A stretch of 64,000 nucleotides of DNA from NCBI RefSeq assembly GCF_001640805.2, contig NC_066843.1, forward strand, positions 4,369,850 through 4,433,849. Direction: 5' to 3'. Every line of letters starts with the position of its first letter. Position 1 is the stretch's first letter. Source of the stretch: Lates calcarifer (Eukaryota; Chordata; Actinopteri; Centropomidae). A program made the translations under genes and the position numbers. Positions 44,751-57,540 of the stretch are shown here, piece by piece. The notes below the pieces were generated by a model. That model had not been told where the DNA came from. It saw only the letters and a list, made by a program, of their open reading frames with translations, and searched no databases.

Positions 44751-46650
44751 GCGATGCAATTCGATGGTTGGAGGCTTGGATAATCACTCGACTCCGGACA
44801 GCTGCGTCAGGAGGGATTGGAGGATGGAGGTCCATCTACAGCTCAGGGAGAAGTTTGGCGCAAACCGAGAACAGTGACCTCATGTAGCCTCACAAGAAAT
44901 CAATGGATTGTGAGGTCTATTCATCACAGCGGCACACACGAGAGACACTCGGACGCACAGAAATGTACTATTTCCTTCAGAAGACACCCATGATGCCTCA
45001 GTGTTTTATTTGAATGATTGCCTCAGCTGTGCTTTGGACACGTCTTGGTCAGCCATGTCACCTCAGATTGGCATGTATCTGTGTTATACTGTATCTATTT
45101 AGAATCACTGGTCTTCTGGTGTGCAATGATCAAAGAGAGGAGATTCAGCATCAGTCAGTTAAGCTACCTACAAGGCATCATGGCTGCAAAGTATGATATT
45201 TAGACTCATTTGTTTTCAGCTGTACATCTGTCAGCTTCAGAGGCTGTGCTGCTTGTTGTGTCCAATATCTTTGTACAAATACAACCTGAGACAACACAAG
45301 CAGAATCCAAATATAATGGGAAGAAGGGCTACGGACCATAGCAGAAATCAATGGTGCTATCACCTGGAATATTTTTACAGTATTTATGTATGTAAAATCA
45401 CACAGAAATATAAGTGGCACCCTCTCCTGTATGGATTAAGATACAGTGGATATTACTACCCAGTTCTCTGCACAAACTACAAATGTTAACCATGCTGTAT
45501 TTCTTTAAGTGTCTCTGAGGATTTTTCACGGGAAAGACTAAACTCCTCCCCCACCCCCCACCCCCCTGGGGATTTTGGTGTCATGCCCACATCTTGAAAA
45601 GCAGGTCATGTGTGATGTGCTCAGAACCAGAAAGACTTTCTGTACACATCCATCACAAAAGAAGCAGCTGTAAAACTAAGATTTTTTATGAGGATCATGA
45701 TCCAAAAAATTACTAATTTTATGAATTATTCGTCAGAATAGTCAAAAATTAAATAGACTATGTTCCAGTACAGCATGGTCATTGAGAAGACTCTGAAAGT
45801 TCACTAGTAGTTTAGAGAGAAAATACGGTATGAAATGAAGAAAATTAAATGAAATGAAAGCAAGTAGATTCAAACAGATATGCCAACTCTTCCCGGATTA
45901 TATCGCAGCAATAAGAGGGTCCATGTGACAACTCGACATCTGTTATTCTCAGTTCAACATTTTAACTACACACTTTTTTAAACATAATTTCTTTTATGGA
46001 CAAAGAACACAGAACCTGTGAAGAAGAGTCAGTGTTTTCTCTTTTTTCTTTTCTGGTTTTGATAAAATACTTTCTTTGGTGTCTATGCTACTTACAATGA
46101 ATTGGCAACCATCTCATCTGTTGTTAAATCTATCCGTAAAAAAACATGCTGAACCAAGGTTGTGTAAAGCAACAGATAGAAAAGCTTGTACCAAATGGCA
46201 GTGGGCTGAATTACTATTGGGTTGTATTAATTGGTAATAGATATCATCAAAAATGAGATTTATTTATACAGCACTGTCTTGTAATTAAAGGACAATTGAA
46301 AGACTCATAGAATTAACATGCAAGTATGCATGAGTTGAAGATGTTTTAACTTGAGTGAAAATGTTGCACTTATCCCTGGGCTTAATGACTACAATTCATG
46401 ACAATAAGTGGAAAAGAAGAAAGGGAGTTTAAAAAACAGAAAGACACTTGAGTTCCTATTAAGTGTTAAGCTGAAATGTAGTGCATGGATTTACTCCTGC
46501 CGTGAGTAAACCTCAAACAGCCATTTAAACTTGAGGGGTCCAGAATTTTGGTCCTCATGAAGCTGTTGGACCTGACAAGTATAGGGAGCTGCTGGTTTTC
46601 TAAAGCCAAAAACACAGCAAAACAGGCTCCCATTCACACACTTACACACT

Positions 46651-47105
46651 AGGCATGGGCCAGTTAGTGTTTTTTAAGGTATAACTATGGTTTGAAAAAG
46701 GCAAGGTTTCAAACCATTGATATTTTCCATCATACTGTTGACTTGTCAAAGACAACTTCTTTTTGGTCTAACTGTGATATTTTTGTTCAAGGTTATCATG
46801 CCTCAATGTGATAGATACTGTCTATTTGACAGAACGCACAAACCTACTGTGATGCCTGACAGAATGCACTACCATACTGTGATACCTGACAGAATGCACT
46901 ACCATACTGTGATACCTGACAGAATGCACTACTCTATTGTGATACCTGAGAGGATGCACTGTCCTATTATGATAGGTATTCTCTACCTGACAGAATGTGC
47001 TACCCTGTTGTGACTAGGCATGGGTCGAGTACCAGTTTCAAGGTAAACTGTCATTTGAAAAAATCAGGATTTCAAACCACTAATATTTTCCATCACACTG
47101 TTCCT
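46651..47105 (+). repeat. Duplicated repeat flanking a 30-bp minisatellite
   Basis: TAGGCATGGGCCAGTTAGTG... (46651-46740) and TAGGCATGGGTCGAGTACCA... (47014-47105) are two copies of one repeat; both continue through a GTTTGAAAAA / ATTTGAAAAA stretch to GATTTCAAACCA-like and ATATTTTCCATCA words. Between them, 46828-47013 holds six 30-bp units GACAGAATGCACTACCATAC-TGTGATACCT, the middle two identical. Confidence 0.8.
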
Positions 47106-47248
47106 GCGATATACCAACCAATCCCACAGGACTAAATGAGTAATAATGAGACTTGACTTTACAACAACAGATGTGTGTGTGTAAGAGTGTATGTGCTTTT
47201 GGCTGTGTGTTTAGTGTGTGTCCATTCGTCGTCAAAGCATCAAATGGA

Positions 47249-47267
47249 CACACACACACACACACCT
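47249..47267. repeat. (CA)n microsatellite
   Basis: Short pure CA run. Nearby TG-rich runs occur at 47171-47182 and 47886-47912. Confidence 0.8.
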
Positions 47268-47463
47268 CCTTCCAACAGTAAACCCATCCACTTTTACACC
47301 ATCATTACATTGCACTGAACATTTCCTCCTCTCTCTGACTCTCATAAATGAAAACCTGGGGTCTCAAACCTGTAAACATGAGTAATGGCTTTTCCTCCAT
47401 GCACCACTTATCTATTTACTGCTTTTTTCACCTCCTTTTATCTATTTATTTCTTTTTGGCTCC

Positions 47464-47506
47464 GTTCTCCTCTTTTTTTTCTTTCTTTCTTTTTTTTTTT
47501 TTTTAC
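47464..47506. repeat. T-rich low-complexity tract
   Basis: CTTTTTTTTCTTTCTTTCTT then T14 in a pyrimidine-rich stretch. No gene signal. Confidence 0.8.
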
Positions 47507-49619
47507 GGCTGTGTTCTCCTGGTTACATTGTGCCTGATAAGCACTTTTCCCTCCCCTGGACAAATCGTTTGTCTGACGCTACCTCTTCTGTGAAATTGTA
47601 CTTGTCACATGCAGGCGTGCACTTTAACGAAATATGATCGCACAAATTCAAACGCACGCACACATTTCGACATCAGAGCCTCGACGGCACAGAGAGTGAA
47701 CCCCCCCACCCCGTCCTTTGTCTCCCACTTTTCAATTCCTCACTTCACAGCCTTCAGCAAAAGCAAGAGAACTTTTTCTGAGACATTATTTGAAATCCAT
47801 CTTCAGAGCCTTTTACTTTTTAATCACACTCTTTCACAGGACTTTTAATCATACTCTTCCTGCAATGTACTGTACTGTACAGACTGTGTGTGTGTGTATG
47901 TGTGTGTGTGTGGGGTAAATGAAGAGAGAAGTGTGACAGTGATGTGGGCAGTGAGTGAAAGCCAAGAGAATAAAAAGAGACCCCATCATTACACGCAGCC
48001 GTTCTGTCGTTCCATTAGAAAGAGCAAAATGACCCTTATCGCCCTGTCTTCCCCGCAGAGACATAATTGGGTTTTCAGGGGAAAATTTCTTAGGACCTAA
48101 ATTGCATTTGTTCTGTCTCCTCCCAGCGCTGCCCCTGCTCAGCCCACCCCTGCAGCGAGTAGTCCGCGAGGGCTCCGTGGTGAAACAATAATTCCTGTTG
48201 TCACACACTAATGGTCATTGCTGCATAACTGCATCGCCGCATGGAGAATAATAACATTAATTCTGCGGTGATGGGTGCCGTCAACTTATATACGAGGCCA
48301 ATTTCTCGGGGTGTAAGTGGGATGAGGTGCTGGAATTATTAAGAAAGAAACCCAAAGACCCATTGGTCATTTGGACTGTCTGATTGCCTCTTGTCCTCTG
48401 GTAATTCCTGACATGCAGGTGTGGTTAATCACTTCAATTAAAATAACTGAAGGATTTATTCACACAATGAGCAAGGTGACTATGAGAATTAAACTGGGAG
48501 GCAAAAATGAGCTACGGGCCCCTATTGATACATTAGGGTTGCATTATTTATACATATAATTTATGACATTGAAATAAATTGTGATATAAATCAAGCTGTG
48601 TCATCACATTTAAGCCGAGGAGTGATATTTCCATAAAGCAGTCTTGATTATTGATTTGCAACATTGCTATCAATGACCTAACACAAACAAAGCTGAGCCT
48701 TTACAATACATTGTCCCACTTGTGGAGCACTTTGGCTACTTGAGGTGTTTTTTTTCTCCGTTGGACTCATGCAACCTTGACAAAATTATTACATTATTTG
48801 AAAGGTTTAAGTCTCCTGATTCTACCTGTGGAACATATTTTAGGGTTCATTGCAACAGCTGTTGACTGTAGACGTATGGCTATGCCTCCAAAGAGTTTTC
48901 CACACAAAAGCTACAACTGCAGTCTTTTTCTACCAAACAAAAACTTACATTTCTACAAGGCTAATAATCATTAGCAAAACAGTATTACAAGCTTCTGCTG
49001 CAGCTTCCCATTTTAGCTGCTGCAGAACATCACTTTTGTGGTTAAAATGGCAAACATTGCCAATGGTACATCATATCAACGATCACTAATTAATGTTATT
49101 TCTGTCAGTAACATGATGACAAGCCATAATTAAACTTGGCTGTTGTCAGATTTTGTTGGCTGGTTGTGAGTATATGTCAAAGATATTTTGTGAGGGAAGA
49201 CTCAAAACCCAAAAATGAACTCAGTGCTTCTTTACTTCCAACAAATATCAACAGCTGTATATTTATTGTATTCACCTGCCATCAATGGTAAAATCTGGTG
49301 GATAAAATAATAGAGAACTCTGTTAATGTAATGCAATGCAAGTCAACAGCACCACAAACTCAAAAATGATCATATAGATCCACTGGAAGCCCAGGGGGGC
49401 CTTAGGTAGCTGCTAACTTTGCTTGGTTGGTAATCCAGCCCTGACTGCGAGGTCACATTGTCGTGTCTGATTTAAGTCACTGCACAGACAGAGATCACCT
49501 CTATTCATTAGTAACCAGGATGTATGGTCAACAAGGTGTTTAAACCAAGATAAAGACCAAATCTAAATAAGTCCACTGGTGATAAGGAGGCTCACTTAGC
49601 TCCTGTTCAATAAATCTGT

Positions 49620-49621
<2 letters not shown>

Positions 49622-49651
<30 letters not shown>
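49622..49651. repeat. (CA)14 microsatellite
   Basis: Pure CA dinucleotide run of about 29 bases. Confidence 0.9.
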
Positions 49652-49653
<2 letters not shown>

Positions 49654-50477
49654 CTCCTGAATCCTTAATCATCCTAACAGACCCTCTCGCCCCTGAAATC
49701 ATGGCGTACGGAGCGGATTCGAGATCACCACGCCTGATGTTCAGCCTCTTCCCGCTGTCTACTTGGCTTTGATATGTAAAACGTGTCCCCTGTCTGCCTG
49801 CCTGACTGACCCACTAAACACCGGGTGCACAGCTTGCTCCTAATCTCCATCACACCACGTCTGTTTTAAAAGCGGCCAAACACAGCGGTCCCCCTCCTCA
49901 CAAAAGAGGAATGCACACTCTGTTTGAACATCTGGCTGTCTGTCAGCCCTGCCAGCTCGCCTGTTAAAGAGCACCCAGACATTTCCAGATATTTCACACC
50001 GGTGGTTTAATTAAATCACACCGGTCTCCTCAAAGTGGTCTCTGCAGCATAAAAACCACAGGTTCTCCACTTGGTGTTTTGGTAAACATGTTTGGTTTCA
50101 GCGGGTTATGCAGAGACCGCAGAGAGTGACGGTATTGTTACTCAAACAGAGCAGTCTCCTGAGCTCACATTCAACTTTAGACTGTGCTCCCTCCTAAAAA
50201 ACAAAGCCATTGGTCATCTGTGCAAGCAGCTTAGCGCTATCTATAGTTACGTTTTATTGTTAGGCCTCCAGCGGTCGTAGTAATTATTATGGCAGCAAAT
50301 GAGGAAGTCAGGTGGTGTGGTATAAACAGCAACACAGAGGTCAGGGTGGATAGGACCATTTGAAATTGATAGTCATTGTTGTTTCTTTTAACCATGAATG
50401 TTCCACAACCACAACTGCATGTTTATTACTGTAACCATGACAACGAAGGTCATCTAACTTAATGAACTATTTATTAA

Positions 50478-50890
50478 GGAGCTATATGTAAGTTTTTGCT
50501 GTTGCTACATAGCCAATGTTAGCATGACGATCAGTTCACTTACCAAGAGCTTCAGCCATTGTTGCATCTACAAAACCAGAGGTTAGCGTGAATCCTCTTC
50601 TTCTTCATCCACTCATGTTGAACTTGGTATGACAGTGGTATTACAAAATGGGATGGGCTAGGGCTAGCTGGTTAGCATGCTAACTTGAATAGAAGAAAAA
50701 AAAGTGATAGAAACAGAAGCAAAAGAAGTCAACATTGTCATTTCTTTTCACCACTGACAGCTCTTGGTGAGTAAAGGAATGAAGTTTGATGCTGAACTCA
50801 CAGCGTTTCTTCTACACTGGTAAATAAACAGCTGTTAATGCTAATGTTGGCTATATAGCAAAACTATAGCAAAAACTTACATATAGTACC
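50478..50890. mobile_element. 413-bp MITE with 23-bp terminal inverted repeats
   Basis: Left end GGAGCTATATGTAAGTTTTT-GCT and the reverse complement of the right end GGTACTATATGTAAGTTTTT-GCT agree at 21 of 23 bases. TTAA abuts the left end and TTTAAA the right end, consistent with a TTAA target duplication as in piggyBac-type elements, though one base is ambiguous. No transposase. A related partial copy is at 51950-52115. Confidence 0.75.
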
Positions 50891-51949
50891 TTTAAACTCA
50901 TCTTGCCCTAACAGCTTTAACAGACTGCTCACACTATTTAAAGTTACATACATATAAACAAGTAATATACATAACTGTAGATGGTTTCAGTTACTGTAGC
51001 CATTAAAATAATCCCATTACAACTGAAGGTCCAATATGGAGTCTAAAGGAGGTTGGGTGTTAAACAGTTAATTGCTGAATAGGACAGACTTTACTGACAG
51101 TGAAATGTCAAGAAATACCTTTAATGCTCTTTGGAAGCTGAAGCTTATGGAGACTTGGAATCAAACTGAAATACCTCAGACTTGGAGTTGCATTTTGTGA
51201 TTTAGTTACATCTCTGGAAAGCACTGGCATCTTTTCAGACTTGCCTCATCATGACTCAGCTTTTAGTCCACTGATCTGAAACAGAAGCCTGCCAACCATT
51301 CAGATCAGAGTCACGGGGCTTTAAACGACAGACAGAAACCCAGAAAGGGGACAGCTGCTAGACAAGAGCTGAACCACTGTCTGTGTGTCGTAACCTGTCC
51401 TTTCACAGACACAATATAATGCAGTAAGTTTGACACTACTGACAAAATATGCCAGCGGCATGTCAGTACAACATGTCAGCCAGCACGGTGACACACAGCG
51501 TGATGTCAGGTACTCTAATTATCCTCCTCTCATACCTCATGACTTCCTGGCACCGACGCCATCTGCATTGTAATAAACTGCTGAGAGATGACAGAAAAAA
51601 TACAGCACATCATACTGTGTATTGTTCTCTCTACATGTGCTCCTTTTACATCTTTGCCTCTTAACTCTGCTTTCATCTCAGCACCATGTTTGACACGGGG
51701 GGGGTGGGAAACAATGTTCTCTGTAAGCAAGGTACAGATCACTGGAGGGAGATTTGCGCTCTTACTTTCCAAATCATTTGGAATCATTTAATCATTTACT
51801 ATACACATTTACTTTTATCACTTTTGTCCCATTGAGATAAAAAAAAAAAATCTCTTTTACAAGAGAGACCTTGCTGAGTACGTCATTTTTACAGTTAGGG
51901 TGTGACCTCTGGGCAGCGCTACTTCTTTTACAGTGACTCACTATTACAA

Positions 51950-52115
51950 AGTGGTACGATGAGATGGGGCTAGCTGGTTAGCGTGTTGCTTTCCACCCCT
52001 GGAGATGGCTCTTGGCGAGTAAAGGAATGAAGTTTGATGGTGAACTTGCAATGTTTCTTCTAGACTGGTGAGTAAACGGTTGTTAATGCTAATGCTAGCT
52101 GTGTAAAAGAATTAG
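51950..52115. repeat. Partial copy of the 50.5-kb MITE
   Basis: Shares GGGGCTAGCTGGTTAGCGTG, CTCTTGGCGAGTAAAGGAAT, GAAGTTTGATGGTGAAC and TGTTAATGCTAATGCTAGCT with the element at 50478-50890, but lacks clear ends. Confidence 0.65.
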
Positions 52116-55100
52116 TTTTATACTGAACTTTGTACTAAACCTCAGAACACTGAATGATTGGTGAGTAACAACTAGATTTCTGGCGGTAAACAATGCCACA
52201 AATCCCATGAGAAACCGTTGCATGCTGTTATACCAGAACAAACAATGGACAGCAAACAGCAGCTTGCACTATTTATATGCAATAGATTTCAATCAACAGT
52301 TTCCCGCAAGGGATTAATAAAGGTTTCTGATTCTGAATATACACTGAAAATGCCAAAAAAGTTGGAAAAAAGTGCAAAGTTTGGGTGAAATCCACCATTT
52401 CAAATATCCAATCTTAAATAAATCTTCATGGAAACGACTGACAACTCTTGGCAAGAAAGTATTTCCCAAAAACTCCATTAACACGCACGCTGTTTAACTC
52501 CTGAGGCACATAATAAGGTATCTTTGCATATTAATCAAAGGAGACAAACTTTTTAAAAACGAGCTTCGGGGCAAACGAGATTCAAAGACAAAGATGCAAA
52601 GGTTTGCCTTGACATTCATGGTTGATTGTCGAGAAAATAAACACTGTTAGTGGACAAAACACTTCCTGATTGAATCCTCATGCTGCCCAAAGCAAAACAA
52701 GAAAACAAAGACAGAAAGGGTAAAAGTGAATGCCGAGTCACTTTAATCTTTCTAGAGCTGTATTCCAACTTTCCTTCAATTTTAAAGGAAAAAGGACATA
52801 ACAACCTTGGAAGCATGATGGTGGGGTTCGACCTGCTCAGCCCAGAAATGTTGTCTTTTGATTATTTTCATGTTTTATACAGACAAGAAAACATTTGCTG
52901 CCTGACATGCAGACAGATGGCTCTCCAGATGATTCATTTTTGTCTGCCAGACATGGCCGACGTTTACCAGCAGGGACACAAACAGACATTTACGCAAGTG
53001 CACCCTCACATGCACCAACACACCTGTCCTGATACATATAATGAGCCCCTGGAAGAATAGGTATTCATACTGTGTGCAATACAAGCCACAGAATGAAGCA
53101 AACTTTCTTTCAGTTTCTCAAAGCAGTTGATTACAGATAATATAAAGAAAAAAACAAGAATGCTACCAGTCGAACTGAGTTCTCTGATGAGACAGGAGCA
53201 CAACAAAAGCAGAACACTGAGCCACAGTATGTGCTGAGAAAGCTGATTTTCTCCCTTTCGGGTAAACTCTGTGTTCCTGTCAAAATAATGGGAACAGCAC
53301 AGACAGTGATGTGACAGAAAATGTGGTGAAAGCGTGAATAGAGGCTGTGTAATGGCCTGCCCTGAGGATATTATGTTTACATGATCACTGCGTTCATCTA
53401 AAACTGCTTTTATACACCTTTGTTTGCTCTGAGTGCAAGATAAAGCTGTTTTATGTTCATCTGTAATTTCTCTTAATCGTTTTGAGCGTTTAAAGATCAA
53501 TTGTCCTCATGTTTGTCACAGTAGTTTGATTGTGGAGTTGAATCAAATCATTTAGTGACCACTTTCATCGTGTAAATGGAAACATTGTGGAGAAAGTGAG
53601 CCCCATCAGAATTAATAAGCATCTCTGTAAGAAGCTTGAGAGCAGTCAGAATGGATTTACGTATATTAGCGTTAATCTTTGCCTCTGACGAGTTGACAGA
53701 GTCTAATTCATGATAAATAATAATGACTGAATATGACTGCTGTCAGCTTACATTTGTGGAGGTTAATTGTCGCTGGTGCATTTTCTTTGCCATCGCTTTA
53801 GAGATGATCATGTAAAAGGCTAAGCTGTGATGCAAACACAAGCTGAAGTTGAAATAGAGGTTAATTACTTTGGTTTATTGGTCATTATTCGACATGTTGA
53901 CAAGGGTGCACACAATTAGTAAAAACGAGTAAAACAAATTTGTAGAGATGAAACTGCAGATAATTAAAAGTAAAGTTTAATATTGAGAACCTGAGTTTCA
54001 AATAAGACCCATTTATACCCATTTAACAAGCCCATTTAGCTGATGAGTTTTCCACTTAGTTTTTTCACGTCTGAAACAGACCACCTTTGCTCATGTAATA
54101 AAAAACAAAAACTTATATACAATAAAAGATTCACCTCCAGGGAATATTTTATACAAATTCATCTTAACAAAAGATGCATCGGGATCTGGTGGTTATACAT
54201 TCTTTATACATTCTTAATTTACCTCTATACATTTAAGTTTGAGTTTGAACAAATCTACAAGTTTTAGAGCAACTTCAGAGCAAAAAATAATACTGTTTTC
54301 AGCAGCCATATTATCCACTCTAAAGAAAACAGACGTGTGGCAGATATGCTCTTTAAACACCCTCTCTGTTTCCTGCTCATCCCCACTGAGTTTGGCAAGT
54401 GCACACCTGAAGATACTCTGAGCTGATTGGAGTGCACGTTTCTCTGGGTCCAAGGGTGTTGACAGTAGACAAGAAACTATGCATTTTCTATTCTATCTCA
54501 GGAAGGCACCAGTGTGAATATCTCTGTCTCATTAGTGAGTAAAGTGGCTTTTTCCATTTCTTTTGCACTGATAGATGTGTGTCCAAAGGAAGGCAAAAAA
54601 ATGAACTGGTCCAATTTGTTTCCATCAGGGTAGATTTGTAGCATCAGAACAAGGGCAGCTTTAATCAAACCTATTTAGCAAAGTGAGACTCAAACTTTGT
54701 CTCAGATAACAAGCTCTATCGGCATCTTTTTACTGTATAAGCCAGAGCCTGATTAAAGTAAACAAACTATTCATTTATTGCCTCTTTTCTGAGAATGTAT
54801 TTTGGCAGGATCCTTCCTTTGGGAGCAGAGAGCCAAATGCAGCGTTTGAGTCGCTGACAAGGCGTCTCGCTGCAAACAGGAATCAGTTTCCAAATGATCC
54901 TGACAGGTCTGTGTGGAGAGAGACTAAACCACAGGTCTGCTGCATTTAGCCCTGTCAAACACAGTTAACACACTGTGTGCAGACACATTCCCCTGGTGTT
55001 AACTGCATCAGAAATTATTTGCTTATCATTTCAGAAGTGGTAGCTGCTTGGACACTACAGTATAAAGACTAATTAAGCGGATATATTGTCTTAAGTTCTA

Positions 55101-57254
55101 CTTGTCTGTGTATTTTTTCTCATAACATCCAACTACTGTTTCGCAAAATCCATACCAGAGTGTATTGTTATGTATATCAAAGCATTGTATGCCCATTTAT
55201 TCACTAGAGAACAAAAGGATACACTACTAATTAATCATGTGTCTCTTACTTGGGACACAGTTCAATATGCATGTGCTAACTCTTCAAGTCATGCAAAATT
55301 CATGGCTTAAGCATTCATTAAAGTTTGACAGATACAAATGGGGGTATATGAGGCTCTGAGGCACCTCTCACTATTTGAACCATATTAAGAGACAGCGATA
55401 AGGAAGAAGAAAGGGAAAGCAGAGGCATGAATTTGTAGGAGTTGGCGGTGGAGCAGGCGGAGATGTAAAAGCTGCTTTTTATTAAACGTAGACACAGCTT
55501 ATTATTGGCAGCCTACCTCACATATGCCTACAGAATACAGGAGTTGTTAGAAGCTTTCTTTTGTAGTTGACTTTTTTTAACCTTATGAACAAGGAGCAGT
55601 GATCTTACATCTTTTATGATGTTTTTTTTCTTTTGGCAACAGCAAGGCCAGCCCTATTAACACAAATGTCTGCCACTGACAGAGTGCTGGCGTGTCCCGA
55701 TTGGCCGTTGCTCTTTCAAAATGAATTGCTGCAAAGAGTTTCTATAACATCATCTGAGAGGGCGTTTACAGGCAACTTATTGACAACGCTGCCACTTTAC
55801 AACTTAGAACTTTCCAACTAACATTTTACAACTTATTGTAAACTTTATTCCCAGATTTACGAACTTTTAAAGACACCTTTAGTGACTTTTGGAAAAAAGC
55901 ACAGAGCAACTTTTTAGACAAACCTTTGCCATTTTCCCTTGAACACAGTTGCCAGTATTGCCCATGAGGTCTGGCTTTCCCAAAGACCTGAATGAGCTTC
56001 TAACTTTGTTTCGGAGTCATCATTTTACAAGTAAATACAGCCAAAATCACAGCACTAACTCTGTCTTTTAGTTATGTGTCTAGTGATCTTGTCAGACATT
56101 GTCATGGCTGTGAAATCAGGATTTTGCAGAGCAGCAGCTTGGTAAATTGCATGGAAGTGGCTAGTTAACATGCAACAGAAAGAGAAAAACATGTTAATGA
56201 GAACAGCTTTATTGTACGAAAATTACTAAATAATAATATATGTGAGTGAAGCTAACAGATAAAAAGCTGATGCTGAAATGGACACTAATGAGAGACATTT
56301 ACAAAATCCTTTTCTCTGTCCCTGTGGGAAATTTGCATTGGACTCCATGGTACCACATCCTTAACAAAAGCAACAATTACAGCACTCACTGTACCACACA
56401 GACACAGCAAACAGATGACAACAACAGGATCGAGGATCACTCACCTCCAATCAGCTCCACTTATGGAGGAGGATGAAGAGGACGTGTTTTTAGCCTGAGA
56501 ATCAGGGCCTTGCGCCATTGGCAGCAGAGAAAAGTGATGCTAAGGATGTTGTTACAAACTCAAACCAAGCAGAGGTAGACCTGAAGCTTTTAGGAGATCA
56601 AAGGAGTTGGCCCCAAAGTCTGTGATCAAATTTTATTAGATGTAATTTTACACACACCCCAGAGTGGGGGATGATTGGTCCTACACTTTGGTTTTTCACT
56701 GAAATAACTTTAAAAAGCCGGTGTACGCTACCTGATCCAGGGATGAAATTACACTGTGGTTTTCGGGAGGGTTTCTTTTCTTGCACCTCTGGGGACAACA
56801 ACAAAATATTATTCCACAATCAGATCAGACCTCCAGGTTTAGAGGCAATGCATCTGTCATGGAGAGGAGAGAAACTGCCTCTAATGCCAAATATTACAAG
56901 GAAAAATAAAGAGTTCACTACTCAGTGAAAGATTTAGGCCTGTATCTAGTTTCCTAACAAATTTGTTTCATAATTAATTTGTCATTGCGTGGACAAATCG
57001 CTATGAGAGGGTGTTGATGTGATGAGAGGGAGGCTGCTGATCTGAACTGCTGTCAGGAGATACTCCAAAAGCTGATCATAGAGAATCCAATAAACACACA
57101 ATAATTAAGCGTAGACACAAAAGAACACACAAAAGCAGCCCATAAGCCATGATAAATAAAAACACACTCTGCAGATGTCCTAATCAGTCATGTTACTGAC
57201 AGCAGAGAATCAGCCACACTGATTACAGCAGAGCTGCCACACAGGTTTAAAACT

Positions 57255-57540
57255 ACAGATGACAACACACCACTACTTTTATCATTTATTGTCACTCAAG
57301 TAATGTTAATGTTATTTATCAGTTTTTCAAGCTAATTTATTGTCCAGCAGGTGAACACAGTGGAGCATTTAGCAGCTAAAGAGCCAGATATTTCCCTCTG
57401 TAGATGGTGGAGACCAAAAACAGAGCTAAAAGAGAGTCAGTATTGGACAAACCTCCAACCTCCTCCATGTGGCCAGAGACATGACTCCAAATGAATGATA
57501 ATGGTGCTCTGTGTCTGTCAAACGTGTTGGTAGACAATTT
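57255..57540. repeat. Teleost interspersed repeat (TTTAGCAGCTAAAGAGCCAG type)
   Basis: Contains AGCATTTAGCAGCTAAAGAG, CCAGATATTTCCCTCTGTAG, ATGGTGGAGACCAAAAACAG and AGCTAAAAGAGAGTCAGTAT, words typical of a recurrent fish repeat. Non-coding; boundaries approximate. Confidence 0.5.

Noticed and set aside
46717..47013. 98-codon plus-strand open frame
   Set aside because: It is produced by the 30-bp minisatellite, whose unit length is a multiple of three.
53006..53500. 164-codon minus-strand open frame
   Set aside because: Composition is what AT-rich non-coding DNA gives (hydrophobic and Ser/Leu-rich), with no splice signals or motifs.
54214..54453. 79-codon minus-strand open frame (MDPEKRALQSAQS...)
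   Set aside because: Looks moderately protein-like but matches no family I know and has no splice or polyadenylation context.
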